Shown here: piece after piece, positions 53,402 to 62,589 of the stretch
How positions within the stretch are numbered: the first letter of the stretch is position 1
Layout: each line of letters starts with the position of its first letter
Source: Fidelibacterota bacterium
Lineage (GTDB): Bacteria; Fidelibacterota; UBA8477; JABMPR01
Direction: 5' to 3'
Length of the DNA stretch: 64,000 bases
NCBI GenBank assembly: GCA_016845065.1
Contig: JAERTG010000121.1
Span: 62,001 to 126,000, forward strand
Notes under the pieces: generated by a model
Seen by the model: the letters and a program-made list of their open reading frames with translations, nothing else
Databases searched by the model: none
Told to the model about the DNA's origin: nothing
Position numbers and translations under genes: made by a program

Positions 53402-55759
53402 TTAAAATTGCTGACCGAAAATAAAATGATATTCCGGTGTTTTCCAGGTGGGTACTGGATCGTTGTCAAACCCCCAACCAATGTCAATACCCAACATGCC
53501 AAGTGGTGGCATGATAACTCTTCCACCAAACCCTGCTGAACGTTTCAGATCAAAAAGGCTACTTGAATCAAAATTATCCCAAACATTACCTGCCTCGGCA
53601 AAACCTATCAAGTACATCATAGGGTTTGGTGAGAGCAGAAAGCGCATTTCAAGTGTATACTTGAAAGATGCCATTCCGCCAAAATAAGCGTTACCCTCTA
53701 GAGTTCCAACAGATCGTTCAGCATAGCCACGTAAGGCACTACCGTAGATTAAACCTGCTCCTCCCATGAAAAAGTACTCGTCATAGGGAATGATATGGGT
53801 GGAATCATCCTCTAGTTGCTCAAGAATTCCCCCTTCAAAATAACTGCGCATGGCCAATTTATCTTTCCAGATAGGTGTATACCATTCAAGGCTGGCTTTC
53901 TGTTTGAAAAAGCTCTCATTCCCACCTAGAAACTTACCACTATAGACTGAGTTGAGTGTGAGAACCGATCCACTGGTGGGAAATTCAGGTGCATTTCTGG
54001 AGTCTCGAGTGATAATTTGATTCAAACTTATGCCAGAGGTTTTCTCCAGATGTGCAGGATTGACCCGATCGAATACACTTTGATAATAGACTTTATCCAG
54101 ATCATATCTATCAACAGCAGCTCTAAAAGTCCAACGACCTCGAAAATAATTGTCAGGCCACTGAAAGCGGCGGCCAAATGTGATCGATCCACCTGTTGTG
54201 TGGACGTCATAAGGTGTGGAGTAGCTTGAGGAGTAACTTAAATATGATGAGCTATTCCCTTGGCTGCGATCCTGATCAAAGAGGCTGACACCCAACAGGT
54301 TAGGTGTATTGAATAGCCAGGGTTCTACAAAGCTGATAGAAAGCGCTTCATAGCTGTATGCCCGCTGAAAGCTGAATGACAATTGCTGCCCATTCCCTCT
54401 GAAATTGGGAAATTGAAGACCGACAGTTCCAATAAAACCATCTCGCTCACTATAACCGGCACTTGCCGTAGCTGTACCTGTATTCTTCTCTTCAACTTCA
54501 AAGACAAGATCGATTTCATCTTCATCATAAGGGATGACATCTGGTACGACATTTCCAAAATAGTTAAGAATCATAACTTCACGCTGCGAGCGCATCAGTG
54601 CAGTTCGACTGAACAGGTCCCCGGGAAAAATCCGTAATTCTCTTCGAATCACACTTTCCTTTGTCTTATCGTTACCAACGATGTTGATATGACGGATATG
54701 AACTGGATTCATCTCGGCAATTTCCAGGGTCAGTGAGATAGTATCAGCAGCTACAGGTAACTCTACAGGGTTAATTTGACAATAAAGGTAGCCTTTGTCC
54801 ATATATGGGCTTCTGACACCCAGCTCAATAGCTTCCATGAGCTTCTCTGAGTTGTATTGGTCACCGCGTGATATACCAAGTGCCGATAGAATATCTTCAC
54901 TTTCAAAAATGGTATTTCCAGTAACTCTCACTTCCCCGTATTTGTACTTGTCTCCTTCATAGAGGTGAATATCGAAGTACATTTTTTTCAAATCTTCTGA
55001 ATAATAAAGACTATCACCTAAAACTTCAGCATCACGGTACCCAATGGAATGCATGTATTCTTCTATCAATCGCTCGTCTGAGCGGAGATTATCAATGGAG
55101 AATTCAGTATCGGCCCAAAATTTCCACCAACGCTCCTCTTTGATCTGGTCCATCTTTTTTTTGAGTTTCCGATCAGATAGCTGAGTATTCCCAGTGAACC
55201 GAATCTCGCCAACAGAAACTTTTTTATTTTCAACAATAGTAAATTTTACACCACGTGAATTCTCTTTTTCACCTTCAAAGGTGCTGGGTTCGATCTCTGC
55301 AAGCAGATACCCATCTTCATAATACAGATCCTGGATGATACGCTTACTTTCATAAACGATAAAGGGTGTCAGTGCCTGACCAGGGTGCAGATTCAAGGCT
55401 TCATCTATCTCATCTGTCTTTAGCTTCTTGTTTCCCTCTAAAACCACTTTTGAAAGACGAGGATATTCTTCAACAGAAATAATTAAGAAAAGACCTTCTG
55501 GGGATTCCCTGTCTGAAAGAATTTTGACATCGGAAAAAAGACCAAGGCTCCAAAGTTGTTTAACACCCTCAGAAAAGTCTTCCTGGGTGGCCTCCATGCC
55601 TGCACTTAAACCAGATGCTGCAATAACCACAGTAGGAGTGGCTGTTTTTGTTCCAATTACATCAATACTTGCGATTTTGATTTTGACTGCCTGCTGCTGT
55701 CCCGAGGTAATGGAGACTAACAGGATCAGGCTTGCGATGTGAATAATAAATTTTTTCAT
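53402..55759 (-). CDS. bamA: Outer membrane protein assembly factor BamA
   Basis: This 785-residue precursor starts with a signal peptide ending ITSGQQQ. About five POTRA repeats (residues 25-400) are followed by a 16-strand-type barrel with ASAGYSERDGFIGTVGLQF, the (L/V)RGY motif in SALRGYAERSVG, and a C-terminal FIFGQQF strand ending in Phe. BamA inserts beta-barrel proteins into the outer membrane. It lies 15 bases after uppS and 26 before ompH, the bamA-skp-lpxD order seen in E. coli. Confidence 0.94.
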   Translation of the reverse strand: MKKFIIHIASLILLVSITSGQQQAVKIKIASIDVIGTKTATPTVVIAASGLSAGMEATQEDFSEGVKQLWSLGLFSDVKILSDRESPEGLFLIISVEEYPRLSKVVLEGNKKLKTDEIDEALNLHPGQALTPFIVYESKRIIQDLYYEDGYLLAEIEPSTFEGEKENSRGVKFTIVENKKVSVGEIRFTGNTQLSDRKLKKKMDQIKEERWWKFWADTEFSIDNLRSDERLIEEYMHSIGYRDAEVLGDSLYYSEDLKKMYFDIHLYEGDKYKYGEVRVTGNTIFESEDILSALGISRGDQYNSEKLMEAIELGVRSPYMDKGYLYCQINPVELPVAADTISLTLEIAEMNPVHIRHINIVGNDKTKESVIRRELRIFPGDLFSRTALMRSQREVMILNYFGNVVPDVIPYDEDEIDLVFEVEEKNTGTATASAGYSERDGFIGTVGLQFPNFRGNGQQLSFSFQRAYSYEALSISFVEPWLFNTPNLLGVSLFDQDRSQGNSSSYLSYSSSYSTPYDVHTTGGSITFGRRFQWPDNYFRGRWTFRAAVDRYDLDKVYYQSVFDRVNPAHLEKTSGISLNQIITRDSRNAPEFPTSGSVLTLNSVYSGKFLGGNESFFKQKASLEWYTPIWKDKLAMRSYFEGGILEQLEDDSTHIIPYDEYFFMGGAGLIYGSALRGYAERSVGTLEGNAYFGGMASFKYTLEMRFLLSPNPMMYLIGFAEAGNVWDNFDSSSLFDLKRSAGFGGRVIMPPLGMLGIDIGWGFDNDPVPTWKTPEYHFIFGQQF

Positions 55760-55774
55760 ACTTAGACGAACGTG

Positions 55775-56536
55775 TTAGTGCTGAATTTGTTCACTAACTT
55801 GTCCATATCTACGCTCCCTTTTTTGATAATCGCGTATGGCTTCCAAAAAATCCTTCCCCTCAAAAGCTGGCCAATAGACAGGAGTGACAAAAATTTCCGT
55901 GTAAGCCAACTGCCACAGTAAGAAATTACTCAGCCTGAATTCTCCACTGGTACGGATTAATAGATCCGGGTCTTGCATATCTGAGGTATAGAGATACTTC
56001 GAAATGGTGTTATCACTAATTTCTGAAACATCGAGTGTCCCATTCGCCACATCAGTTCCAATGGATTGAACGGCGGTGAGAATTTCCTGGCGACTTCCAT
56101 AGTTCAGGGCCAGGTTCAAGTTTAGTCCGGTGTTCCCTGAGGTTTTTTCAATTCCAGCCAGCATCCCTGATCTGGGACCCTTCGGCATTGAATCAAGATC
56201 ACCGATGACCGTTAGACGAACATTGTTGCGATGAAGATCGTCAACTTCTTTTGTAATTGTATCAAGCAAGAGATTCATAAGGGCCGAAACCTCAAGCTTC
56301 GGTCTTTTCCAATTTTCACTAGAGAACGTGTAAAGGGTCAATGTGTCCAGGCCCAGTTCTCCAGCCAGTTCCGTAATTCGTCGAACTGATTTCACTCCAG
56401 CTTTGTGACCAAAAATTCTTGGTTTGGATTTGGTTTTTGCCCAGCGTCCATTCCCATCCATAATAATGGCAACATGTTTGGGTAGATTCCCGTGAGCGAG
56501 AACTTCAGTTTTTAGTTGATCAAACTCAGTGGACAT
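55775..56536 (-). CDS. uppS: Isoprenyl transferase (undecaprenyl diphosphate synthase)
   Basis: This 253-residue protein has HVAIIMDGNGRWAK with the catalytic Asp, then FGHKAGVKSVRRI, TLYTFSSENWKRP and LIRTSGEFRLSNFLLWQLAYTE. It elongates FPP to C55-PP, the lipid carrier of peptidoglycan and O-antigen. It starts 8 bases after the MIP18 gene and is followed by bamA. The usual cdsA partner is absent here. Confidence 0.95.
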   Translation of the reverse strand: MSTEFDQLKTEVLAHGNLPKHVAIIMDGNGRWAKTKSKPRIFGHKAGVKSVRRITELAGELGLDTLTLYTFSSENWKRPKLEVSALMNLLLDTITKEVDDLHRNNVRLTVIGDLDSMPKGPRSGMLAGIEKTSGNTGLNLNLALNYGSRQEILTAVQSIGTDVANGTLDVSEISDNTISKYLYTSDMQDPDLLIRTSGEFRLSNFLLWQLAYTEIFVTPVYWPAFEGKDFLEAIRDYQKRERRYGQVSEQIQH

Positions 56537-56544
56537 ATCTTTGA

Positions 56545-56844
56545 TTATTCCATACCCAATGCAATTCGACCTTCAGGACTAATCATCTCAGGATTCCAGC
56601 GAGGTTCCCAGACGATTTCCACAACTGCTTCATTTACACCCTCAAGAGCCTCTACTGCTGCCTTCACATTCTGAGAAATAACAGTATGCATTGGACAAGC
56701 CGTTGCGGTCAAGGTCATCTTAACATTCACCTTACCATTCTCAATACTGGTGCTATAGATCAATCCAAGATCTACCAGGTTGACAGGAATCTCTGGATCG
56801 TAAACCTTACGCAAAGCATCTAATATGGTGCTCTCATTTATCAT
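56545..56844 (-). CDS. MIP18/DUF59 family Fe-S assembly factor
   Basis: This 99-residue protein has ILDALRKVYDPEIPVNLVDL and TLTATACPMHTVIS with the conserved cysteine, as in the MIP18 (DUF59)/PaaD/SufT family. Members help insert Fe-S clusters into client proteins. It lies 11 bases after mrp, whose own N-terminus is a DUF59 domain, so the pair probably works together. Confidence 0.92.
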   Translation of the reverse strand: MINESTILDALRKVYDPEIPVNLVDLGLIYSTSIENGKVNVKMTLTATACPMHTVISQNVKAAVEALEGVNEAVVEIVWEPRWNPEMISPEGRIALGME

Positions 56845-56855
56845 AAGTGATAGAT

Positions 56856-57893
56856 TCAGCTTACCAATTCATGCAATTTGTCGGCAACTTCTCTAAACAT
56901 CTGAGCTGCTTCTGATTCCGGAAGGTGGATAACCAATGGTTCGCCATTTTCCCCAGCCTTCATTATTTCCTCATTGAGAGGAATCTTCGCCAGAAGTGGA
57001 ACACTCAAACGGGTACTCTCCTTGGCACCACCACCAGTTGAGAATATCTGCGACACATGGCCACAATTTGTACAGACGTGGTAAGACATGTTTTCAATAA
57101 TACCGAGAACTGGAGTATTGACCTTTTCAAACATGTTTGCTCCACGTTCCACATCTTTCAATGCGAGATCCTGTGGAGTGGTTACTATCACAGCACCGGT
57201 TAAGGCTACCTGTTGCACAAGTGTTAGTTGTACATCGCCTGTACCAGGAGGGAGATCCAGAATGAGATAGTCCAGGTCACCCCAATTTACATCAAAAAGA
57301 AATTGTGAGACCATTTTGCTTACCATTGCTCCCCTCCATATGACAGGCGAGCTGTCAGTGAGTAAGAAACCCAATGACATGAGGGACATATCATACTGCC
57401 TAACAGGTTGAAGTTTGTTTCCCTCCAATACCTTTGGGACTTCATGGATACCCATGGTAATGGGTAAACTTGGTCCAAAAACATCAAGGTCTAGTATACC
57501 AACACTATGGCCTTGTTTCCTCAATGCAGCTGCCAGATTTGCCGCTACAGTTGATTTCCCTACTCCACCTTTACCACTGGCAACAGCGATGGTGTTTTTG
57601 ACACCGGGGATTGATGGAGGTGCTGTAGGTGTCTCTGTACCTGGAGCTGGTTGAGCACTTGCCTGTACAACTTCAATACTGACCTCATCATAACCACCTC
57701 CGCGGAGAACCTTCTCGATGTTTGAGAGAATTTCCTGGCGCACCTCTTCTTTTTCAGTAGAAAATTTGACACCAAGCTCCACACTTTTACCTGTCTCTTT
57801 TACATTTTGGATGAGACCAAAAGCAACAACATCTTTATTAAAACCAGGATACTTAACCTGCTCTAAAAGGGATTTAAGTTTATCTTCACTCAT
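56856..57893 (-). CDS. mrp: Mrp/NBP35 family Fe-S cluster carrier ATPase
   Basis: This 345-residue protein has an N-terminal DUF59 domain (about 1-85; LLEQVKYPGFNKDVVAFGLI), a P/T-rich linker, then the ATPase: VASGKGGVGKSTVAANLAAA (deviant Walker A), DLDVFGPSLPITMG, DYLILDLPPGTGD and the bound-cluster motif NMSYHVCTNCGH. It carries Fe-S clusters to apo-enzymes. It is the first gene of the minus-strand operon that runs through lipid A synthesis. The 5' region before it is about 160 bases. Confidence 0.94.
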   Translation of the reverse strand: MSEDKLKSLLEQVKYPGFNKDVVAFGLIQNVKETGKSVELGVKFSTEKEEVRQEILSNIEKVLRGGGYDEVSIEVVQASAQPAPGTETPTAPPSIPGVKNTIAVASGKGGVGKSTVAANLAAALRKQGHSVGILDLDVFGPSLPITMGIHEVPKVLEGNKLQPVRQYDMSLMSLGFLLTDSSPVIWRGAMVSKMVSQFLFDVNWGDLDYLILDLPPGTGDVQLTLVQQVALTGAVIVTTPQDLALKDVERGANMFEKVNTPVLGIIENMSYHVCTNCGHVSQIFSTGGGAKESTRLSVPLLAKIPLNEEIMKAGENGEPLVIHLPESEAAQMFREVADKLHELVS

Positions 57894-57970
57894 TGTATTT
57901 ATATTCCTCTAACTTTCATAGCCCGCTAATATAGTTTTCATTTCAGCAGATGCAGGAAAAATGATACACT

Positions 57971-57990
57971 TGAGTCGGAAAATTGACTCA
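57971..57990. promoter_or_regulatory. Inverted repeat upstream of the mrp operon
   Basis: TGAGTC (57971-57976) and GACTCA (57985-57990) form a perfect 6-bp dyad around an 8-base AT-rich spacer, about 80 bases before the mrp start. It could be an operator or a hairpin in the leader of this long operon. No promoter match could be fixed with confidence. Confidence 0.3.
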
Positions 57991-58057
57991 CTAACGAGAG
58001 CTAGAATTGATAGGGTGAATGATGGGATTTCATCTGAAACGAACCATCAGTCACAAT

Positions 58058-58090
58058 AAAAAAAAGGTCCCCCATTCGGGAGACCTTTTT
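58058..58090 (-). terminator. Intrinsic terminator after the ferredoxin gene
   Basis: On the minus strand AAAAAGGTCTCCC pairs with GGGGGACCTTTTT around ATTC-like loop and ends in a run of eight T. It lies 35 bases past the ferredoxin stop and shields the mrp operon from it. Confidence 0.85.
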
Positions 58091-58124
58091 CAAAAATGTC
58101 TAACTAAAACTGTAGCTTAGGTAA

Positions 58125-58678
<554 letters not shown>

Positions 58679-60466
58679 ATGAAGATTGCTTATCTAGATG
58701 GAATTCGATTGTATCGAGTTTTATACGCCGGTATCCAGAGTCTATTGGATGAGCAAGATTATCTCAACAAAATAAATGTGTTCCCTGTTCCTGATGGAGA
58801 TACAGGTACGAATATGGCCTTCACGCTCATGGGGATAATTGAGCACATTAAGCCACACGGAAATTCGAAGTTAAATGAGCTAAGTGATCTCGTAGCCGAA
58901 GCAGCTCTTGATAATGCCAGAGGGAATTCGGGCGTCATCATGGCGCAATTCTTCCAGGGTCTTAGCATGGGCTTAAAGCCATATGCTGAAGTAAATACCA
59001 GTCAGTTTGCTGAGGCGACAAAGGTTGCTGTGGATGAATCATACACTGCTCTCATGGATCCCATCGAAGGTACTATATTGTCTGTTATAAGAGCCTGGAG
59101 TGAGAGTCTTAGAGAGGCTTCCAAAACCAGCCCTGACTTTCAAAAAGTTTGGAAAACCTCCCTTGATGCAGCCCAGAAAGCGCTGGATTACACACCTGAG
59201 CAACTAAAAGTTCTTAAAGACGCTGGAGTGGTGGATGCAGCCGGACGAGGATTCTTGAGCATTCTAGAAGGTGTCATGAACTTTATGGCCACTGGAGATA
59301 TCCGTAAATTACCGAATATCGATACGGGATTTTCTACAATTGCTTTAGAGGTAGGTGAAATAGATGTTGATAGTCTCTCCTATCCTTTCTGTACTGAGTG
59401 CATAATCGTGGGAGAGGATATTCCCCGTGACAAACTGAGTCAGAAAATAAAGTCACTTGGTGACAGTATCGTCATTGCCGGCTCTAAGCATCGAGCAAAA
59501 GTCCATATCCATACGGATGATCCTGCCAGTTTGTTTGAGACCCTTGCGACTTACGGAGAAGTTCAACAGCAAAAAGTTGATGACATGCGAGAACAAAATA
59601 AAAGTGTACATTCTCAACATAAAATTGCACTTGTCGTAGACTCCACCTGTGATCTACCAGTGGATGTAATCGGAAAACATCATATACATGTTGTGCCTGT
59701 CAGATTAAACTTTGGTAAAGAGCAATTCATAGATCGTGTGACCATCTCCAATGATGAATTCTACGCAAAGCTTGCTAAATCTATCCACCATCCACAGACT
59801 TCACAACCACCACCGGCTGATTTTAGAAGGATGTATCAATTCCTCTCTTCCCATTATGAGTCAGTGATTTCCCTACATCTTCCTCAGGTGTTGAGCGGTA
59901 CCTATCAAAATGCCAGTGCCGCATTGGAAAAAGTCAAATTTAGGAAGCATCAAACTGTTCTCGATTCATTATCTGTTTCAGCTGGTACTGGGGTTATTGT
60001 TATGGAACTTGCTGAAGCAATTGAACAAGACATGAGTTTCCCTGAATTGATCGAACTTGCTGATGAAACAATCGAAAAAACTGAAATCTTTATCGCTTTG
60101 AAAACGCTGGATGCCGTTCAAAAAGGAGGTCGGCTAAGCGTTGGGAAAAAGCGTATCATCGATTTTCTTGGATTAAATTTGGTCCTCAGCATAACACAAG
60201 ACGGATTATTAAAACCCTGCGGTATGACACTTGGGCGAAAAAACATATTTAAGAAATTTGAAAAGTTTGTTTTAAAGAGGGCAAAAGGTAAATCGATCAA
60301 ACGGATTGGAATAGTTCATGGTGTGAATCCTGAAACTGCAGAATCCATGAAAACTGTTTTCCGAACAGCTTATCCTGACGCCCAGATTTTCATATCTGAT
60401 TTCTGCCCTGCCCTTGGAGTCCACGCCGGTGTTGGAGCAACCGGTATCGCACTCCAATATGAGTAG
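58679..60466 (+). CDS. DhaL-DegV fusion protein (FakA/FakB-like fatty acid kinase)
   Basis: This 595-residue protein joins three parts. Residues 1-200 form a DhaL-type kinase domain with FPVPDGDTGTNMAFTL (metal-binding aspartates) and NARGNSGVIMAQFFQG. About 205-305 match the FakA middle domain (SYPFCTECIIVGEDIPRD, with KVHIHTDDPASLF). From about 314 to 595 is a DegV domain: LVVDSTCDLPVDVI, SLHLPQVLSGTYQNAS, LDSLSVSAGTGV and LDAVQKGGRLSVGKK, the lipid-binding fold of FakB. FakA phosphorylates fatty acids held by FakB to make acyl phosphate. plsY, which uses acyl phosphate, is 78 bases downstream. The gene is intact and not a chimera by frameshift. Confidence 0.82.
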   Translation: MKIAYLDGIRLYRVLYAGIQSLLDEQDYLNKINVFPVPDGDTGTNMAFTLMGIIEHIKPHGNSKLNELSDLVAEAALDNARGNSGVIMAQFFQGLSMGLKPYAEVNTSQFAEATKVAVDESYTALMDPIEGTILSVIRAWSESLREASKTSPDFQKVWKTSLDAAQKALDYTPEQLKVLKDAGVVDAAGRGFLSILEGVMNFMATGDIRKLPNIDTGFSTIALEVGEIDVDSLSYPFCTECIIVGEDIPRDKLSQKIKSLGDSIVIAGSKHRAKVHIHTDDPASLFETLATYGEVQQQKVDDMREQNKSVHSQHKIALVVDSTCDLPVDVIGKHHIHVVPVRLNFGKEQFIDRVTISNDEFYAKLAKSIHHPQTSQPPPADFRRMYQFLSSHYESVISLHLPQVLSGTYQNASAALEKVKFRKHQTVLDSLSVSAGTGVIVMELAEAIEQDMSFPELIELADETIEKTEIFIALKTLDAVQKGGRLSVGKKRIIDFLGLNLVLSITQDGLLKPCGMTLGRKNIFKKFEKFVLKRAKGKSIKRIGIVHGVNPETAESMKTVFRTAYPDAQIFISDFCPALGVHAGVGATGIALQYE

Positions 60467-60544
60467 AATGGAATGGCGATTTTATGGGAGAACCCTCTGA
60501 TGAGTCGGATATATTTTGCGCAAAGTAAATAAAAGGATTTGAAA

Positions 60545-61204
60545 ATGGTTGAACTGCTTATTCTCATCGTGATTGCTTACGTAGTGGGATCAACTCCTAC
60601 AAGCATCATTGTCTCGAAGTTAAAGTATAAAACAGACATCCGTGAACACGGCTCTGGGAACGCTGGTGCAACTAATGTTTTCCGAACGTTTGGTTGGAAA
60701 CCTGCCCTAATTGTGACAATTATTGATGTGTTTAAAGGATGGTTACCATCCTATGTAGCAGGTCATTTAAATTCAGACTCCATCCTTTTTGCATCAAATC
60801 CAGATGCATTGATGATCATAGCAGGTTTTGCTGCTGTCCTGGGACACACATATACAGTATTTGCTGGATTTAAAGGAGGTAAGGGTGTTGGTACTTTGGC
60901 CGGAATGCTCATAGCACTCTTCCCCATCGCCCTTCCCATATGTCTATTGGCCTTCGCTATAACCCTCGTATCCACGGGAATCGTTTCACTGGGAAGCATG
61001 ATTGCAGGTATTGCTCTTCCAATAACTCTCTACATTATTGAAGGTATCAATCCTAATGTACAGGTATCTTTGACTTTGAGAGTATTTTCACTATTGATCC
61101 CGCTGTTTGTGATCTTCACACATCGCAGCAATATCAAGCGAATGTTGGAGGGGACAGAAAACCGTTTTGAGAAGGCTCGAATTTTCAAAAAGAATCAGGA
61201 GTAA
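60545..61204 (+). CDS. plsY: Acyl-phosphate glycerol-3-phosphate acyltransferase
   Basis: The ATG at 60545 has AAAAGGA 7 bases upstream; an in-frame TTG six bases earlier is less likely. The 219-residue protein has five to six helices and the PlsY motifs GSGNAGATNVFRTFG, FKGGKGVGTLAGML and IFTHRSNIKRMLEG. It transfers the acyl chain from acyl phosphate to glycerol-3-phosphate, making lysophosphatidic acid. Its neighbour is a fatty acid kinase-like fusion, which could supply acyl phosphate from exogenous fatty acids. Usual partner plsX is not in view. Confidence 0.94.
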   Translation: MVELLILIVIAYVVGSTPTSIIVSKLKYKTDIREHGSGNAGATNVFRTFGWKPALIVTIIDVFKGWLPSYVAGHLNSDSILFASNPDALMIIAGFAAVLGHTYTVFAGFKGGKGVGTLAGMLIALFPIALPICLLAFAITLVSTGIVSLGSMIAGIALPITLYIIEGINPNVQVSLTLRVFSLLIPLFVIFTHRSNIKRMLEGTENRFEKARIFKKNQE

Positions 61205-61266
61205 ATTCAGGGGTATTCCTGTGTATTGCTAGTGTTTTGGGTAAGTGGTTAGCAAATCCCTACCAA

Positions 61267-61983
61267 CTACTTCCCCCAGAAGGCATTCATCTTTTTCTTC
61301 ACTGTTTCAATTTTTTTAATATCTGCATTGGCCTGATTTAAAAAGGCTCCACCCGGTTCAATTCGAATTGCTTCATAATAATCTTCAAGTGCAGCATCAT
61401 AATCTGTACGATTATTCTTATATCTCGCCTGGCCCATCAGGAAATAAGGCAAACCTGAACTTTTGTCATAGTTGGCGGCCTTACTGTAGTCACTGATAGC
61501 ATCCCACAATCCTTTGTGGGCCCCCCTGTCAAATTTCTTCTTTCCGGCGAGAACGAGGGTACAGAATTTGTCCTGATTTGAACCATCCGCCAGATCGGCT
61601 ATGTGAGAGGCTGCTTTTCGGGCTTCTGCCCAGTTATTACTACCCATGGTTGCTAAAGCCCTTTCATACCAGAGATTCGTCGCCAGTGAAACAAGTGAAT
61701 CTGGCTCGAATCCGGCTTTTATCGCCTCCTTATAGTACTTCCCAGCAGTGACACGTTTTCCAGCTTTGAAGGCGCTTTCATAAGCCAGTCGGTAGACTTT
61801 GGCATTGGCCTTTCCCTCTTCAATTATGGTCTCGTAATGGCTTAATGCTGCTCCATATTTACCTTCTTCAAAAAGAGCAATTCCAGGTTTGATATCTGGA
61901 CCCATGAGAGATGCACAACCCACTATTATGCTACATACGGCTAATACGGCTGTACGCCTATGTCTCTTTACTGAAAACCTCAT
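61267..61983 (-). CDS. TPR-type lipoprotein
   Basis: The ATG has GAGG about 6 bases upstream. The 238-residue precursor has lipobox SIIVGCASL near residue 23 and a helical, TPR-like body: FEEGKYGAALSHYETIIEEG, NNWAEARKAASHIADLA and TDYDAALEDYYEAIRIEPGG. It is probably an outer-membrane or periplasmic scaffold. Convergent with plsY and followed by no close gene. Confidence 0.72.
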   Translation of the reverse strand: MRFSVKRHRRTAVLAVCSIIVGCASLMGPDIKPGIALFEEGKYGAALSHYETIIEEGKANAKVYRLAYESAFKAGKRVTAGKYYKEAIKAGFEPDSLVSLATNLWYERALATMGSNNWAEARKAASHIADLADGSNQDKFCTLVLAGKKKFDRGAHKGLWDAISDYSKAANYDKSSGLPYFLMGQARYKNNRTDYDAALEDYYEAIRIEPGGAFLNQANADIKKIETVKKKMNAFWGK

Positions 61984-62006
61984 ATTACCTCAATTTTAAT
62001 ACTAAA

Positions 62007-62036
62007 CAAAAGCGAGGCATAATATCCTCGCTTTTT
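62007..62036 (-). terminator. Intrinsic terminator after the secreted-protein gene
   Basis: AAAAGCGAGG and CCTCGCTTTT pair around CATAATAT; on the minus strand TTTTGTTT follows. It lies 26 bases beyond the stop at 62063. Confidence 0.72.
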
Positions 62037-62062
62037 AAAACCTTTAACGTGTGTTCAGTTGA

Positions 62063-62491
62063 CTAATGCCAGGTCAAACGTCCCATAAATGTTGATACAT
62101 CCATCTTTTCCTTGTACAATTTGACTACATCCCCTGCATCAGCTGTAGCAGCTATGGAAACTTCTTCTTTATATTGGACTTTTACCACGACGCTCACCCT
62201 GTCAATTGCAGCGCCGGTTTTATCGATGGCGGATCCGCTGGCTGCATAGGCAACCAAAAGTGCTTCATCGAACCGATTTCTACCTGATTTCACTATTACT
62301 AATAACTGAAGAACATTTTTTCCATCTTCTTCATAGGTTTTCATCTGAAAATCGGCATAGTCTACTTCGTAGCGATAACTCTTAAATATTTTTAGTGCTT
62401 CCTTGTACATGGCCGAACTGGATTGGGCCAGGCTAAAAGAAAAAAGGAGTAGTAGATTTAGTACAATTATAGTCAGTTTTTTGAATTTCAC
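62063..62491 (-). CDS. Small secreted protein of unknown family
   Basis: The start is GTG at 62491, with GGAGG 7 bases upstream; a longer in-frame ATG has no such site. The 142-residue precursor begins with a signal peptide ending at FSFSLAQ. The body is beta-rich with VLQLLVIVKSGRNRFDEALL and SVVVKVQYKEEVSIAAT. No family was recognised. It is on the same strand between hutI and the TPR lipoprotein, without clear coupling to either. Confidence 0.55.
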   Translation of the reverse strand: MKFKKLTIIVLNLLLLFSFSLAQSSSAMYKEALKIFKSYRYEVDYADFQMKTYEEDGKNVLQLLVIVKSGRNRFDEALLVAYAASGSAIDKTGAAIDRVSVVVKVQYKEEVSIAATADAGDVVKLYKEKMDVSTFMGRLTWH

Positions 62492-62589
62492 GATTTTCCT
62501 CCACCAATCAAAATTTACGATTGGGCAATATACGTTTTGCTTGGTCTGAATCAAGCGATATGGGGTGGGAACTTTGCAGTTTCAGTGGT

